A stretch of DNA of 64,000 nt from Rhodococcus xishaensis (GTDB lineage: Bacteria; Actinomycetota; Actinomycetes; Mycobacteriales; Mycobacteriaceae). Both the position numbers and the translations under genes were made by a program. Shown here piece after piece: positions 48,850 to 61,180 of the stretch. Each line of letters starts with the position of its first letter. Within the stretch, counting starts at the first letter, position 1. The stretch lies in assembly GCF_004011825.1 (NCBI RefSeq), contig NZ_RKLO01000007.1, positions 106,450 to 170,449 on the forward strand. Direction: 5' to 3'. The notes beneath the pieces are model-generated. The model made no database searches, was not told the DNA's origin, and saw only the letters and a list, made by a program, of their open reading frames with translations.

Positions 48850-49085
48850 CCGAGATGCCTCCCACATAGCGAGTTCCCGCCCGGCATGTATCGGGCGAAC
48901 CGCTTGCAGCGGGAGAGTCTAATCCGCGTAGTCGGTTCGCACGTCCGGAACGCGTTCGCTATCTGTTGGGCGATTTCCCGAGCCGTCGAGCTGGTGTGGA
49001 CGGACGCCTTGAGATGCCGATTATGCACGTCGGTAAGCTCGACAGCCGGACTGACATCAATCCAACTACCCGGAGGTACACACGC

Positions 49086-51451
<2,366 letters not shown>

Positions 51452-51462
51452 CTCGTTCTCTT

Positions 51463-51533
51463 CGCGTGCGCGTCTGAGGACTCGGTGTCTGGACTCTCGG
51501 GTCTGGACTCTCGGGTCCGCAGGCGCGCACGCG
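51463..51533. terminator. Inverted repeat and tandem repeat after asd
   Basis: CGCGTGCGCG and CGCGCACGCG form a 10-bp stem enclosing two tandem copies of GTCTGGACTCTCGG (51487-51500 and 51501-51514). It may end the ask-asd transcript. Confidence 0.5.
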
Positions 51534-51673
51534 TCGTTTACGGGCGACGTCGACCGGGTTTCGACAGGGCAACGGTACGGGCGACTCCAGCCCAGTGCGG
51601 CCGCTGGACTCCTAGCCTTCGAAGAAGATCGTTTGGAACCGTGCGTTCCGTTCGGTGACACGGAGGCTGTCTC

Positions 51674-53587
51674 ATGTTTCGACGCATCCTGTTGTCCTCC
51701 GCGGTCGGCTTGCTGGTGGCGGGAAGCGTTGCGGGCACGCCCCCGGCGGCGCCTGCGAGGTCGGACATGCTGTCCGGATCGGTGCGCGGCGCCGATGGCC
51801 CGCTCGCCGGATACGACGTGACTGCATGGGCGGCGGGTGACGGGTCCACGGGACCGCGACGACTCGGCGACTCCAGCACCGACGAGCAGGGCTATTTCTC
51901 GATCGTTCTGTCGGAAGCCAGTGCGGACGACGTCGTCTATCTGGAGGCTCGTGACCGCTCTCGGGTGGACATGGTTCTGGCCTCGGTGCTCGGCGCGGAC
52001 CCACGTCCGACGGAGGTCGTCGTCAACGAACAGACGACGGTGGCGTCGGCCTTCTCGATGGCACAGTTCGCCACGGATGCCGGGCTGAGTGGCTCCGCGC
52101 CGGGGATCGGCAACGCTGCCGAGATGGTCCGGAACTTCGTGGACGTCGAGAAGGGATCCCTGTCGCAGGTTCTAACGAGCTCGCCCAACGGATCGGAGAC
52201 CTCGACGGTCGCCACGTTCAACTCGCTGTCGAACATGGTCGCCGCGTGTGTCGCTCGGGCCGCCGACTGCACGCGGCTGCTCGACGGCGCCACGAACCGG
52301 GGCGAGCCACGCCCGGGGGACACCTTCGAGGCGATGTCCGCAATCGCCCGAACCCCGTCGCTTCATGTGGTCGACCTCTTCGCCGTCGCCGCGTCTGCAC
52401 CGCATCCGTACACGCCGGCGCGGAATCTGCCTCCGGCGGCGTGGACCCTCGCCCTACGGTTCGATGGTGACGGACGATCGTTGTCCGGCCCAGGAAACTT
52501 TGCGATCGACTCGGACGGGAACATCTGGGTCAACAGCAACTACGAGTACAACGCGGACCCCAATGTCCCGGTATGCGGCAGCGACATGCTCTTCAAGTTC
52601 TTGCCGTCCGGTCAGTCTGCGCCGGGGTCCCCGTTTCGCGGTGGTGGTTTGAGTGGGGCCGGGTTTGGGATTGCCCTGGATCCGCAGGGTGATGTGTGGG
52701 TGGGGAACTTCGGTTTCGCTGCACAGCCGCCGGGTTGTCCTGAGGACCTCCAGCCACCGCACAACAGCGTTTCGAAGTTCACCCCCGACGGTGTTCCCCT
52801 GTCGCCCGAAACCGGATTCACCGAGGGGGAGATCGACTGGCCGCAGGGAACGATTGCCGACCGAGACGGCAACATCTGGCTGGCGAACTGCGGTTCGAAC
52901 ACCCTCACCCGCTACCCGGCGGGAGATCCGAGCAGCGCACAAACGCTGCGCGACACTGGACTCGACCGACCGTTCGCTCTGGTGGACAACGGGCGGCATG
53001 TATTCGCCACCGGTACGGGGAACAATCAGGTGGCGGTGTTGGGCCGGGATGGAACGGTCCGACCGAACTCTCCCATAGGCGGCTTCGACAACCCGATGGG
53101 TGTCGCGGCCGATGCGGACGGGAATGTGTGGGTGGCGAACTCGGGGATCGTGCAACTACCCTGCCCGGACCTGCCGCCGCTCAGCGTCGGTTCGGGTTCG
53201 GTCACGCTGCTCGATCCGGACGGAACCCCAGCGGGACCGGCATTCCGTGGTGGTGGAGTGACCATTCCCTGGGGAATCGCCGTGGACGGTGACGGGAACG
53301 TGTGGGTCGCGAACTTCGGCGGTAAGCGACTTTCGCACTTCTGCGGCACCGACCCGACAACGTGCCCGCCGGGAAAGTCGACCGGCGACGCGATATCACC
53401 CGACGGCACCGGGTACGCGTTCGACGGACTCGAGCGCAACACGGGGGTGGCCGTGGATCCGTCCGGCAACGTGTGGCTGGCCAACAACTGGCTCGAGGTG
53501 CCGGTTCAAACCAACCCCGGTGGGCACGAGATCGTCGCCTACGTGGGGATCGCTCCGCCCGTTGTTCCGGACGCCCCGATTCGCTAG
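51674..53587 (+). CDS. Secreted NHL-type beta-propeller protein
   Basis: A 637-residue protein beginning with a signal peptide (MFRRILLSSAVGLLVAGSVA, cleavage likely near AAPA). A beta-rich domain (SGSVRGADGPLAGYDVTAWA) follows, resembling a carboxypeptidase-regulatory or SpaA-like fold. After residue 260 there are repeated D-x-D/P-G-N-(I/V)-W-(V/L)-x-N motifs (for example DSDGNIWVNSN, DADGNVWVANSG, DGDGNVWVANFG), the NHL/SBBP repeat of propellers such as streptogramin lyase. No catalytic residues can be assigned. Likely extracellular binding or adhesion. Confidence 0.82.
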   Translation: MFRRILLSSAVGLLVAGSVAGTPPAAPARSDMLSGSVRGADGPLAGYDVTAWAAGDGSTGPRRLGDSSTDEQGYFSIVLSEASADDVVYLEARDRSRVDMVLASVLGADPRPTEVVVNEQTTVASAFSMAQFATDAGLSGSAPGIGNAAEMVRNFVDVEKGSLSQVLTSSPNGSETSTVATFNSLSNMVAACVARAADCTRLLDGATNRGEPRPGDTFEAMSAIARTPSLHVVDLFAVAASAPHPYTPARNLPPAAWTLALRFDGDGRSLSGPGNFAIDSDGNIWVNSNYEYNADPNVPVCGSDMLFKFLPSGQSAPGSPFRGGGLSGAGFGIALDPQGDVWVGNFGFAAQPPGCPEDLQPPHNSVSKFTPDGVPLSPETGFTEGEIDWPQGTIADRDGNIWLANCGSNTLTRYPAGDPSSAQTLRDTGLDRPFALVDNGRHVFATGTGNNQVAVLGRDGTVRPNSPIGGFDNPMGVAADADGNVWVANSGIVQLPCPDLPPLSVGSGSVTLLDPDGTPAGPAFRGGGVTIPWGIAVDGDGNVWVANFGGKRLSHFCGTDPTTCPPGKSTGDAISPDGTGYAFDGLERNTGVAVDPSGNVWLANNWLEVPVQTNPGGHEIVAYVGIAPPVVPDAPIR

Positions 53588-53812
53588 AAGACCGCTGTTC
53601 AAGATCGCTCCGGATCCCGGTAAGGACGGCGGTGTACGCCGGTCGCGGCTCTAGGCGTAACGTCAGTCTCGGCTCGAGTCGGGCGTCCGACCTGTTCTAC
53701 GGTGCGGAAATCGGACGTCACACCGGAGCCGCCGAACGGTTTGACGCGAAACCCGGACGCAGGCATACGGCGGCCCGCCTGTCCTGTGTCCATCGAAACG
53801 GAGGGAAGCGCG

Positions 53813-55600
53813 TTGAGATCTGCGCGAGAGGCCTGGCGAGGAATGCAGAAGCCGGTGTTCGTACCGGCTTCGCTGGTGATTCTCGCGATGATTGCCTTCG
53901 CAGTCGTCTACTCGGGAACCGCGAGTGACGCGTTCAAGCGCCTGAACACAGCCATCACCGACGGGGTCGGCTGGTGGTACGTCCTGGTGGCGACCGGTTT
54001 CGTTGTATTCGCGCTGTACTGCGCCTTCTCCCGGGTCGGCAACATCAAGCTCGGCGGTGACGACGAGACTCCGGAGTTCGGTCTCCCGTCCTGGTTCGCA
54101 ATGCTCTTCAGTGCCGGTATGGGTATCGGTCTGGTCTTCTACGGTGTCGCGGAACCGCTTACCCACTACGTGAACCCGCCCGAGGCAGGTGGTGTCGCGG
54201 GATCAACCGATGCGGCCGCGAATCAGGCCATGCAACTGACGCTGTTCCACTGGGGCCTGCATGCCTGGGCAATCTACGTGGTCGTCGGTCTGGGTCTGGC
54301 CTACATGACCTACCGCAGGCGTCGACCGCTGTCGATCCGGTGGCTGCTCGAACCGCTGCTGGGACGTAAGCGGATCGAGGGTCCGATCGGCCACACGATC
54401 GACGTGGTCGCCGTCGTCGGCACCGTGTTCGGCATCGCGACGTCGCTCGGATTCGGGGTGCAGCAGATCTCGGCGGGATTCGAGTACCTGGGATGGGTGG
54501 AGCCGAACAACTGGTTCGTCATCGGACTCATCGCCGTCGTGACGGGACTGGCCACCTTCTCCGTCATCAGCGGCGTGACGAGGGGACTGCGCTGGCTGTC
54601 GAACATCAATATGGGCCTGGCGGCAGGCCTGGCCCTGTTCGTCCTGCTCCTGGGCCCCACGGTCTTCCTCATGCAGGCGTGGGTGCAGAACCTCGGTGGC
54701 TATGTCCAGGCGATGCCCCAACTCATGCTGCGCACCTCGCCGTTCGCGGAGGACGGATGGGCGGGGGCCTGGACGATCTTCTACTGGGCTTGGTGGATGA
54801 GCTGGGCGCCGTTCGTAGGAATGTTCATCGCGCGGATCTCGCGCGGCCGGACCATCCGCGAGTTCGTGTTGGGTGTGCTGCTTGCTCCCACGTTCATCGG
54901 GTCGCTCTGGTTCACGATCTTCGGGGACTCGGGAATCCTGCGCCAGCGCAACGACGGCGACATGGTCGGTGCCGGCGGGTCCGTCGACACCAATACGACC
55001 CTGTTCCAGCTTCTCGACGGGTTGCCGGTGGCGACGCTGACGAGTCTGTTCGCAATCGCGGTCGTGGTGTTCTTTTTCGTCACCTCGTGCGACTCCGGAT
55101 CACTCGTCATCGACAACTTGTCCTCGGGCGGCACCCTCGAAACGCCCAAGGTGTCCCGTACCTATTGGGCTGTGCTCCTGGGCATCGTGGCCGCCGTACT
55201 GCTACTCGTCGGTGGATCAGGGTCATTGACCGCCCTGCAAACCGCGTCGATCGCCACGGCCGCGCCGTTCTCGATCATCATGGTGCTTGCTTGTGTGTCG
55301 ATGTTGAAGGCTTTCCGCTACGACTTGGCGACCACGCCGCGCTACCTCCGGGTGTCGACACGTGCCGCCTCCGACGGCGCCGGCGACGTGAGCGAGCCTT
55401 CTCACCACCTGCTCGATGGGGGCGTGTCGGCGACGTTCGCCGGCCTACCGCCGGCGACACGCGGCGAGGCTGCCGATAGCAACGGCCACTTCGTGGTGGC
55501 GGTCAACGAGCTACCGTCCCACGCGGTTGATGTAGATCCTGATACAGGAGCGATGCAGTACTCTCAGGAGTCGCACGCACGAGACCCACTGCGGGAATGA
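53813..55600 (+). CDS. BCCT-family glycine betaine/ectoine-type transporter
   Basis: A sodium-coupled uptake system for compatible solutes. About 595 residues with 12 hydrophobic segments; the motif GMGIGLVFYGVAEPLTHYVN is the glycine-rich sodium/substrate helix of the family, and WTIFYWAWWMSWAPFVGMFI is the aromatic substrate box. The C-terminus is a charged tail (residues after about 520), possibly osmosensory as in BetP. TTG at 53813 was chosen because AGGGAAG precedes it; an ATG ten codons later is an alternative. Next to a two-component system and the ectoine operon, consistent with osmoprotection. Confidence 0.88.
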   Translation: MRSAREAWRGMQKPVFVPASLVILAMIAFAVVYSGTASDAFKRLNTAITDGVGWWYVLVATGFVVFALYCAFSRVGNIKLGGDDETPEFGLPSWFAMLFSAGMGIGLVFYGVAEPLTHYVNPPEAGGVAGSTDAAANQAMQLTLFHWGLHAWAIYVVVGLGLAYMTYRRRRPLSIRWLLEPLLGRKRIEGPIGHTIDVVAVVGTVFGIATSLGFGVQQISAGFEYLGWVEPNNWFVIGLIAVVTGLATFSVISGVTRGLRWLSNINMGLAAGLALFVLLLGPTVFLMQAWVQNLGGYVQAMPQLMLRTSPFAEDGWAGAWTIFYWAWWMSWAPFVGMFIARISRGRTIREFVLGVLLAPTFIGSLWFTIFGDSGILRQRNDGDMVGAGGSVDTNTTLFQLLDGLPVATLTSLFAIAVVVFFFVTSCDSGSLVIDNLSSGGTLETPKVSRTYWAVLLGIVAAVLLLVGGSGSLTALQTASIATAAPFSIIMVLACVSMLKAFRYDLATTPRYLRVSTRAASDGAGDVSEPSHHLLDGGVSATFAGLPPATRGEAADSNGHFVVAVNELPSHAVDVDPDTGAMQYSQESHARDPLRE

Positions 55601-55657
55601 CTGGTGGGGGCAGCTCCCGGAGCGCTGACCGAGGCAGGGGACCTGGAAAATGGCGTC

Positions 55658-56368
55658 ATGGGCGCTAACCTTCTGATCGTCGAGGACGACGACCGCGTAC
55701 GGGCCTCGCTGAGGCTGGCTCTCGAGGACGAGGGATACCAAGTCGAAGAGGCTGAGGATGCGGAGAGCGCCCTGGAGCACCTCGAACGACACGGTGCACC
55801 GGATGTGATGATCGTCGATCTGATGCTCGGCGATATGGACGGGTTCACCTGCATACGTCAGATCCGGTACGAGCACGATGTGCCGATCATCGTCATCAGC
55901 GCTCGCGATGACACACACGACGTCGTCGCGGCTCTCGAGGCCGGTGCCGACGACTACGTGACGAAGCCGTTCGAGATCAAGGAGATCACCGCGAGGATGC
56001 GGGCACTCCGGCGTCGTGCAGGTGGGCTCACCGAGCGTCCCGGACCTTCGGATGTCGTTCTCGACGCCGACCCGCAGTCGCCGCTCGTCCTGTCGCCCGG
56101 CAGCGGCACGGTCCGCCGCGGCGACGAGCAACTACACCTGACGTTGACCGAGTTCCGCCTGCTCTGCGAGCTGGCCGAGTCGCCGGGACTCGTCCTCAGT
56201 CGTCGTGCACTACTCGAAAGTGTCTGGGACCGTGGTTTCTTCGGAGACGAACGGATTGTCGACGTGCACGTACGACGGCTGAGGACGAAGGTCGAGCTCG
56301 ATCCATCCGACCCGCAGCTGGTGGTTACTGTGCGCGGGCTGGGGTACCGGCTCGATGTCCAGCGTTAG
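55658..56368 (+). CDS. OmpR-family response regulator
   Basis: A 236-residue regulator. Receiver domain: D10-D11, phosphoacceptor D54 in MIVDLMLGDMDG, and K in YVTKPFEI. The C-terminal winged helix has FRLLCELAESPGLVLSRRAL and ERIVDVHVRRLRTKVELD. ATG at 55658; the same frame opens 18 codons earlier without a ribosome site. Its end overlaps the start of the sensor kinase gene by 14 bases, so the pair is coupled. Given the neighbours it may control the betaine transporter or ectoine genes, but no binding site was identified. Confidence 0.92.
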   Translation: MGANLLIVEDDDRVRASLRLALEDEGYQVEEAEDAESALEHLERHGAPDVMIVDLMLGDMDGFTCIRQIRYEHDVPIIVISARDDTHDVVAALEAGADDYVTKPFEIKEITARMRALRRRAGGLTERPGPSDVVLDADPQSPLVLSPGSGTVRRGDEQLHLTLTEFRLLCELAESPGLVLSRRALLESVWDRGFFGDERIVDVHVRRLRTKVELDPSDPQLVVTVRGLGYRLDVQR

Positions 56369-57818
56369 GCGCTGGAGTGCGCCTGGTCTCCGTGGCCGGG
56401 TGATCCTGTCCTTCGCGATCGGCGCCAGCCTGGTGTCGATCCTGCTTGCGGCATCGGTCTTCACGATCAGTCGTAGCTACATGGTTGCGCAGCGAGAAGG
56501 TTCGGCCGAACGGCAGACGTCGATTCGTGCCGAGTACGTACGCAACGTCCTCGATGGCACGGACCTGCCGCCGGCGGCAGTGGTGAGCGATCTCGACTTG
56601 CCTGCGGAATCCGCGGTTCTGGTACGTCGTGAATCGCAGTGGTTCGCCTCGGAGGTCGGGCTCGCGGCCGAACCTGTTCTGGCGAAGCTGGGTGGTGCGG
56701 ACGTCGCCCTCGACGACGGCACCGTGCGACGCCATGTCTCGCTGTTCGGCGAGCCGTACTTGGCGATCGGGGTGCCGTTGAACGACGACGGCGATGTGCT
56801 GTTCGAACTGTCCCCGCTCAGCGAGCTCGAGTCGGCACTCCGGATTCTGAAACTTGCCTTGGTGTCGTGCGCGGTGCTGACGACGTTGGCGGGTGCGCTG
56901 CTCGGCCTTTGGGCGAGCCGCAAGGTGCTGAAACCGTTGCACGAGGTCGCCGGCACCGCGGCGCAGATCGCGGCGGGAGAGCTCGACACCCGGTTGACGG
57001 AGACCCGTGACACCGATTTGACCACCATCGTGCAAGCCTTCAACGCCATGGTCGACTCGCTGCAACTGCGGATCGACCGTGAACGCAGGTTCTTCGGTGA
57101 CGTCAGCCACGAGCTGCGCACGCCGCTGATGACACTGATCACGAGCGTTTCAGTCCTCGGCCGCCATGAGCAGGACCTGCCTGATCGATCCCGTCGGGCA
57201 CTTGTGCTGATCAACGCGGAACTCGAGCACCTCCGGCGGCTGCTCGACCACCTGCTGGCGCTGGCACGAGCGGAAGCCGGGCTGCACAAGGACCAACTCG
57301 AGCCACTGTCCCTCGCCGAACTGCTCGAGCACACCCTCAGGGAGTCCAAGCGGCCCACCGATCTGCTGGTGGTCGAGACCGACTGCGTCGTGGACGGCCG
57401 CAAGCTCGCGCTCGAACGCGCGTTCCGGAACCTCATGGACAATGCGGACAAACACGGTGGCGGGCTGGTGGAGATCTCGCTCCGGGAGGCCGGGGGAATG
57501 GCGGTGGTGGTCGTGGACGACGCCGGACCCGGAGTCCAGGACAGCGAGCGCACACGGGTGTTCGAGAGGTTTGTGACCGGCAATCCGAGCCGGAAGAGGA
57601 CGACAGGAACGGGTACGGGTCTGGGGTTGGCGCTGGTCGCGGAGACCGTCAAGGCACACGACGGACGAGTCCGTTGTATCCCGCGTCCGGGAGGCGGTGC
57701 CAGGTTCGTTGTGGAGTTGCCCCTGCCGGAGCTGGGTCCCGATCCGGCCGACGAGAACCCGCCGACCCGGCGCCGCGAGGCCGTTGCGCCCCGCCGAGCG
57801 AGCCGCCTGAGAACGTGA
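56355..57818 (+). CDS. Sensor histidine kinase
   Basis: Partner of the response regulator. A 487-residue membrane kinase: TM1 VILSFAIGASLVSILLAASV, an extracytoplasmic sensor region to about residue 165, TM2 LKLALVSCAVLTTLAGALLG, then HAMP (LKPLHEVAGTAAQIAAGELD). The HisKA motif is FFGDVSHELRTPLMT with H252, and the ATPase domain has NLMDNADKHGG, DDAGPGV and GTGTGLGLALVAE. ATG at 56355. The extracytoplasmic domain sits between TM1 and TM2 and could sense osmotic or envelope stress; that is inferred from the ectoine/betaine neighbours only. Confidence 0.93.
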   Translation: MSSVRRWSAPGLRGRVILSFAIGASLVSILLAASVFTISRSYMVAQREGSAERQTSIRAEYVRNVLDGTDLPPAAVVSDLDLPAESAVLVRRESQWFASEVGLAAEPVLAKLGGADVALDDGTVRRHVSLFGEPYLAIGVPLNDDGDVLFELSPLSELESALRILKLALVSCAVLTTLAGALLGLWASRKVLKPLHEVAGTAAQIAAGELDTRLTETRDTDLTTIVQAFNAMVDSLQLRIDRERRFFGDVSHELRTPLMTLITSVSVLGRHEQDLPDRSRRALVLINAELEHLRRLLDHLLALARAEAGLHKDQLEPLSLAELLEHTLRESKRPTDLLVVETDCVVDGRKLALERAFRNLMDNADKHGGGLVEISLREAGGMAVVVVDDAGPGVQDSERTRVFERFVTGNPSRKRTTGTGTGLGLALVAETVKAHDGRVRCIPRPGGGARFVVELPLPELGPDPADENPPTRRREAVAPRRASRLRT

Positions 57819-57986
57819 CGAACCACCCAGGGTCTGTAACACAACTGCAAAGTAACCGACCTAACCATCTCAAAGTTGTCTCGGCAGGCTGGAATTCATA
57901 GCCGAATGTGGATGGAGCCGTGTGTATGAGTTGTCGATCGCCGTTGCCGTGCGTCGTTTCCGGTAGGGAAGGCGCTCGGATCGGCT

Positions 57987-58033
57987 GGGCAGTCGTCACC
58001 TGCGGCGCAGGGGACCGCAGGTGACGACTGCCC
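57987..58033 (+). promoter_or_regulatory. Perfect 19-bp hairpin over the ectA start codon
   Basis: GGGCAGTCGTCACCTGCGG (57987-58005) is the exact reverse complement of 58015-58033, with a nine-base loop CGCAGGGGA. The ectA GTG (58021-58023) lies in the right arm, and the best ribosome binding site (AGGGGA) lies in the loop. In the RNA the start codon would be paired. An operator or attenuator is the alternative. Confidence 0.85.
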
Positions 58034-58527
58034 CGACAACACGGCTCCGTGCTCCCGAGATCTCCGACGGCGCTCGGATCTGGGAGATCGCGGGGCGGTC
58101 GGGAGAGCTGGATCTCAACTCCAGCTACTCCTACCTCATGTGGTGCCGAGATCATTGGGAGACCTCGATCGTCGCAGAGCTCGACGGTCGGACGGTCGGA
58201 TTCGTCACCGGATACATTCGGCCGACCGCGCCGCTGACCTTGTTCGTCTGGCAGGTCGCGGTGGACGCCGAGTACCGCGGCCGCGGCATCGGCCTTGCCA
58301 TGCTCGGCGGACTCGTCGACCGGCTGCGTGGGCGCTCGATCAACATGCTCGAGACGACCATCACGCGTGACAACGCGGGATCGATCGCGATGTTCTCGGC
58401 GCTGGCCCGTAGCCGTGGCGCCGACATCGGCAGGCGTCCCCTGTTCGAGTCCGAGGACTTCCCGGACGGGCACGCTGCCGAAGAGCTCTACACCATAGGA
58501 CCCTTTCCCCGGATTGGACTCTCATGA
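58021..58527 (+). CDS. ectA: L-2,4-diaminobutyrate acetyltransferase EctA
   Basis: Acetylates L-2,4-diaminobutyrate in ectoine synthesis. A GNAT protein of 168 residues. LDLNSSYSYLMWCRDHWETS is the EctA signature and VAVDAEYRGRGIGLAMLGGL is the acetyl-CoA-binding motif A. GTG start; the frame has no nearer alternative. The start codon is enclosed by the perfect hairpin at 57987-58033. Stop overlaps the ectB start (ATGA). Confidence 0.95.
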   Translation: MTTAPTTRLRAPEISDGARIWEIAGRSGELDLNSSYSYLMWCRDHWETSIVAELDGRTVGFVTGYIRPTAPLTLFVWQVAVDAEYRGRGIGLAMLGGLVDRLRGRSINMLETTITRDNAGSIAMFSALARSRGADIGRRPLFESEDFPDGHAAEELYTIGPFPRIGLS

Positions 58528-59804
58528 CTATTACGACCCTTCCCGACACTTCGATCTTCGAAAGCCTCGAGTCGGAGGTCCGGAGCTACTGCAGGAACTG
58601 GCCGGCCGTCTTCGACAAGGCTCGCGGGTCCTGGCTAGTGGACGAGAGTGGTCGTGAGTACCTGGACTTCTTCGCCGGCGCCGGTGCGCTCAACTACGGA
58701 CACAACAATCCGGTTCTCAAGCGTGCTCTGTTGTCTTATCTCGAAGGCGACGGCATCACTCACAGCCTCGACATGTCCACCACCGCCAAACGGCGCCTGC
58801 TCGAGACGTTCGAGGACACGATCCTGCGTCCGCGCGGGCTCCCGTACAAGGTGCAGTTTCCGGGACCGACCGGAACCAACGCGGTCGAGGCGGCGCTCAA
58901 GCTCGCGCGTAAGGTGACCGGCCGCTCGTCTATCGTCAGTTTCACCAACGCCTTCCACGGCATGACGCTCGGCTCGTTGTCGGTCACCGGCAACGCGATG
59001 AAGCGCGCCGGCGCCGGCATCCCACTGGTCCACGCGACGCCCATGCCGTTCGACAACTATCTCGACGGCAGCACCGAGGACTTCGGGTGGTTCTCGCGTC
59101 TGCTGGACGACGCTGGATCCGGACTGAACCGACCCGCCGCGGTCATCGTCGAGACGGTTCAGGGCGAGGGTGGCGTGAACGTGGCTCGGCCGGAATGGCT
59201 TCGTGCCCTTGCGGATCTGTGCAAAGAGCGCGATATCCTCCTCATCGTCGACGACGTCCAGATGGGTTGCGGCCGCACCGGACCGTTCTTCTCCTTCGAG
59301 ATCGCAGGGATCGAACCCGACATCGTCACGGTGTCGAAGTCGATCAGCGGGTACGGACTGCCGTTGGCGCTCACGCTCTTCAAGCCGGAACTGGATGTCT
59401 GGTCTCCCGGTGAGCACAACGGTACGTTCCGCGGTCACAATCCGGCCTTCGTCACGGCTCAGGCCGCGCTCGAGCAGTACTGGTCGGACGACCACCTCGA
59501 GAAGGCGGTGCTGGCCAAGGGTGAGTTGCTGCACCGCGCATTCGATGAGCTGTCGAGGGGCTTCCGCGGGCTGTCAACTCGCGGCCGGGGCCTCGTGCGC
59601 GGTCTGGTCTTCGACGACGCGTCGCAGGCCGGCAAGGTGGCCCAGTACGCCTTCGAGCACGGATTGCTCGTCGAGACTGCAGGTCCACAGGATGAAGTGG
59701 TGAAATTGCTTCCGCCCCTGACAATCGCCCAAGATGAACTCCAGCACGGCCTGGGGATCCTGGTCGATGCAACCATTACCGTATGCGCTGGACAGGAGAC
59801 CTGA
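58524..59804 (+). CDS. ectB: Diaminobutyrate-2-oxoglutarate transaminase EctB
   Basis: PLP aminotransferase making L-2,4-diaminobutyrate from aspartate semialdehyde and glutamate. 426 residues. PLP Lys is K272 in [14 protein letters not shown], with [19 protein letters not shown] and [20 protein letters not shown] as family motifs. It overlaps ectA by four bases and is followed by ectC five bases later, so ectABC is one operon. asd, upstream at 50357, supplies the substrate. Confidence 0.96.
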   Translation: MTITTLPDTSIFESLESEVRSYCRNWPAVFDKARGSWLVDESGREYLDFFAGAGALNYGHNNPVLKRALLSYLEGDGITHSLDMSTTAKRRLLETFEDTILRPRGLPYKVQFPGPTGTNAVEAALKLARKVTGRSSIVSFTNAFHGMTLGSLSVTGNAMKRAGAGIPLVHATPMPFDNYLDGSTEDFGWFSRLLDDAGSGLNRPAAVIVETVQGEGGVNVARPEWLRALADLCKERDILLIVDDVQMGCGRTGPFFSFEIAGIEPDIVTVSKSISGYGLPLALTLFKPELDVWSPGEHNGTFRGHNPAFVTAQAALEQYWSDDHLEKAVLAKGELLHRAFDELSRGFRGLSTRGRGLVRGLVFDDASQAGKVAQYAFEHGLLVETAGPQDEVVKLLPPLTIAQDELQHGLGILVDATITVCAGQET

Positions 59805-59809
59805 GCCGC

Positions 59810-60202
59810 ATGATCGTCCGAACGACCGACGAGATCACCGACACCGATCGCGACGTAAGCAGCCCGAACGGAAACTGGCGAAGCAAGCGAATCGTGCTCG
59901 CCGCCGACGGTGCCGGATTTTCGTTCCACGAGACCACTATTACCGCTGGAACCGTCAACGAGTTCCACTACGCGAACCATGTCGAGGCGGTGTGGCTCGT
60001 CGAGGGCGAGGGGACGCTCACTGACCTCGAGACGGGGCAGGTGTACGAGCTCGGTCCCGGGTCGATGTACCTGTTGGATGGGCACGAACGCCATCGTCTG
60101 GAGCCGCGGACACAGATGCGAATGTTGTGCGTCTTCAATCCTCCGGTGACCGGACAGGAGGTCCACGACGAGAACGGTGTGTATCCGCTCCTGACCGCGT
60201 GA
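59810..60202 (+). CDS. ectC: Ectoine synthase EctC
   Basis: Closes N-acetyl-diaminobutyrate to ectoine. A cupin of 130 residues: metal-ligand segment [20 protein letters not shown], then [20 protein letters not shown] and [22 protein letters not shown] at 59810 with AGGAGA upstream gives the usual length; nine additional codons are open. Placed directly after ectB. Confidence 0.96.
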   Translation: MIVRTTDEITDTDRDVSSPNGNWRSKRIVLAADGAGFSFHETTITAGTVNEFHYANHVEAVWLVEGEGTLTDLETGQVYELGPGSMYLLDGHERHRLEPRTQMRMLCVFNPPVTGQEVHDENGVYPLLTA

Positions 60203-60279
60203 ATCGTCGCGACGCCCTGTAGGGCGGGACTCTTCGGACAGTATCTTTGACACATTCGGGAGTGCTAAAGTTGCGGTTG

Positions 60280-61143
60280 ATGAGAGCCGGGATCGATCAG
60301 TATGCGACCCGCGTGGAGGGGCAACCAGAGATCAGGGACCGGACAGACCCGTGTGTGTGGGGTCTTCCATCGACGCCCGAACTCGAGGGTTTTGCCGAGC
60401 GGGGCTACTTGCAGCGCGATGGCGTTATCTCTTCGGCGACGGTTGAGGCATGCCTCGCCGAGATCGATCGGATCCAAGTGGATCCGCGGCTGAAGGGCGA
60501 CGAGCGAATCATCCGTGAGGAGCGCGGTACCGCCGTTCGATCAATTTTCGACATCGATGTCCTCAGCACCGTTGTGCGGGAAGCCATCTCGGAGTCTGGT
60601 GCCGAAGAGCTGGCACGGCAGATCCTCGGTTCGGAGGTCTACATCCACCAGAGCCGCCTGAACTACAAGCCTGGCTTCCAGGGCGGCGCGTTCTACTGGC
60701 ACTCCGACTTCGAGACTTGGCACGCCGAGGACGGTATGCCGACCCCCCGGGCCGTGAGTGCATCAATCGCGTTGACGCGCAACGAAGCGTACAACGGACC
60801 GCTGATGATCATGCCTGGTAGTCAGCGCTTGTTCGTGCAGTGCGTGGGAAAGACTCCGGCGAATTACCATCGGCGGTCCCTTGTGACGACCACACCGCAG
60901 ATCGGGGTCCCGTCCGAGGACGTGGTCACCGAAATGTGGAACTCTTTCGGGGTCGACATGCTGACCGGGCCCGCAGGTTCGATGACGATGTTCGACAGCA
61001 ATGTCATGCACGCGTCCGGTGGGAACATCACGCCGATCCCTCGCGCGAACATCTTCGTCGTGTTCAACAGTGTGCAGAACCGTCTCGGACAGCCGTTCGC
61101 CGCCGGAGCGACTCGCCCGCCGTACCTCGCGCGGCGCGGTTAA
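60280..61143 (+). CDS. ectD: Ectoine hydroxylase EctD
   Basis: An Fe(II)/2-oxoglutarate dioxygenase that turns ectoine to 5-hydroxyectoine. The EctD signature FYWHSDFETWHAEDGMPTPR supplies the HxD iron ligands, and the distal His is in DSNVMHASGGNITP. 287 residues from the ATG at 60280. A TTG at 60247 would extend it by 11 residues, but neither start has a strong ribosome binding site, so the N-terminus is uncertain. 77 bases after ectC, so probably co-transcribed. Confidence 0.93.
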   Translation: MRAGIDQYATRVEGQPEIRDRTDPCVWGLPSTPELEGFAERGYLQRDGVISSATVEACLAEIDRIQVDPRLKGDERIIREERGTAVRSIFDIDVLSTVVREAISESGAEELARQILGSEVYIHQSRLNYKPGFQGGAFYWHSDFETWHAEDGMPTPRAVSASIALTRNEAYNGPLMIMPGSQRLFVQCVGKTPANYHRRSLVTTTPQIGVPSEDVVTEMWNSFGVDMLTGPAGSMTMFDSNVMHASGGNITPIPRANIFVVFNSVQNRLGQPFAAGATRPPYLARRG

Positions 61144-61180
61144 CCGGACGAGTTGGGGTGCGGGAAACTATCATCCGAGA

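Noticed and set aside
60247..60285. Promoter TTGACA at the start of ectD
   Set aside because: The best -10-like element is only 13 bases away, which is too close; the ectC-ectD gap is short and co-transcription is simpler.
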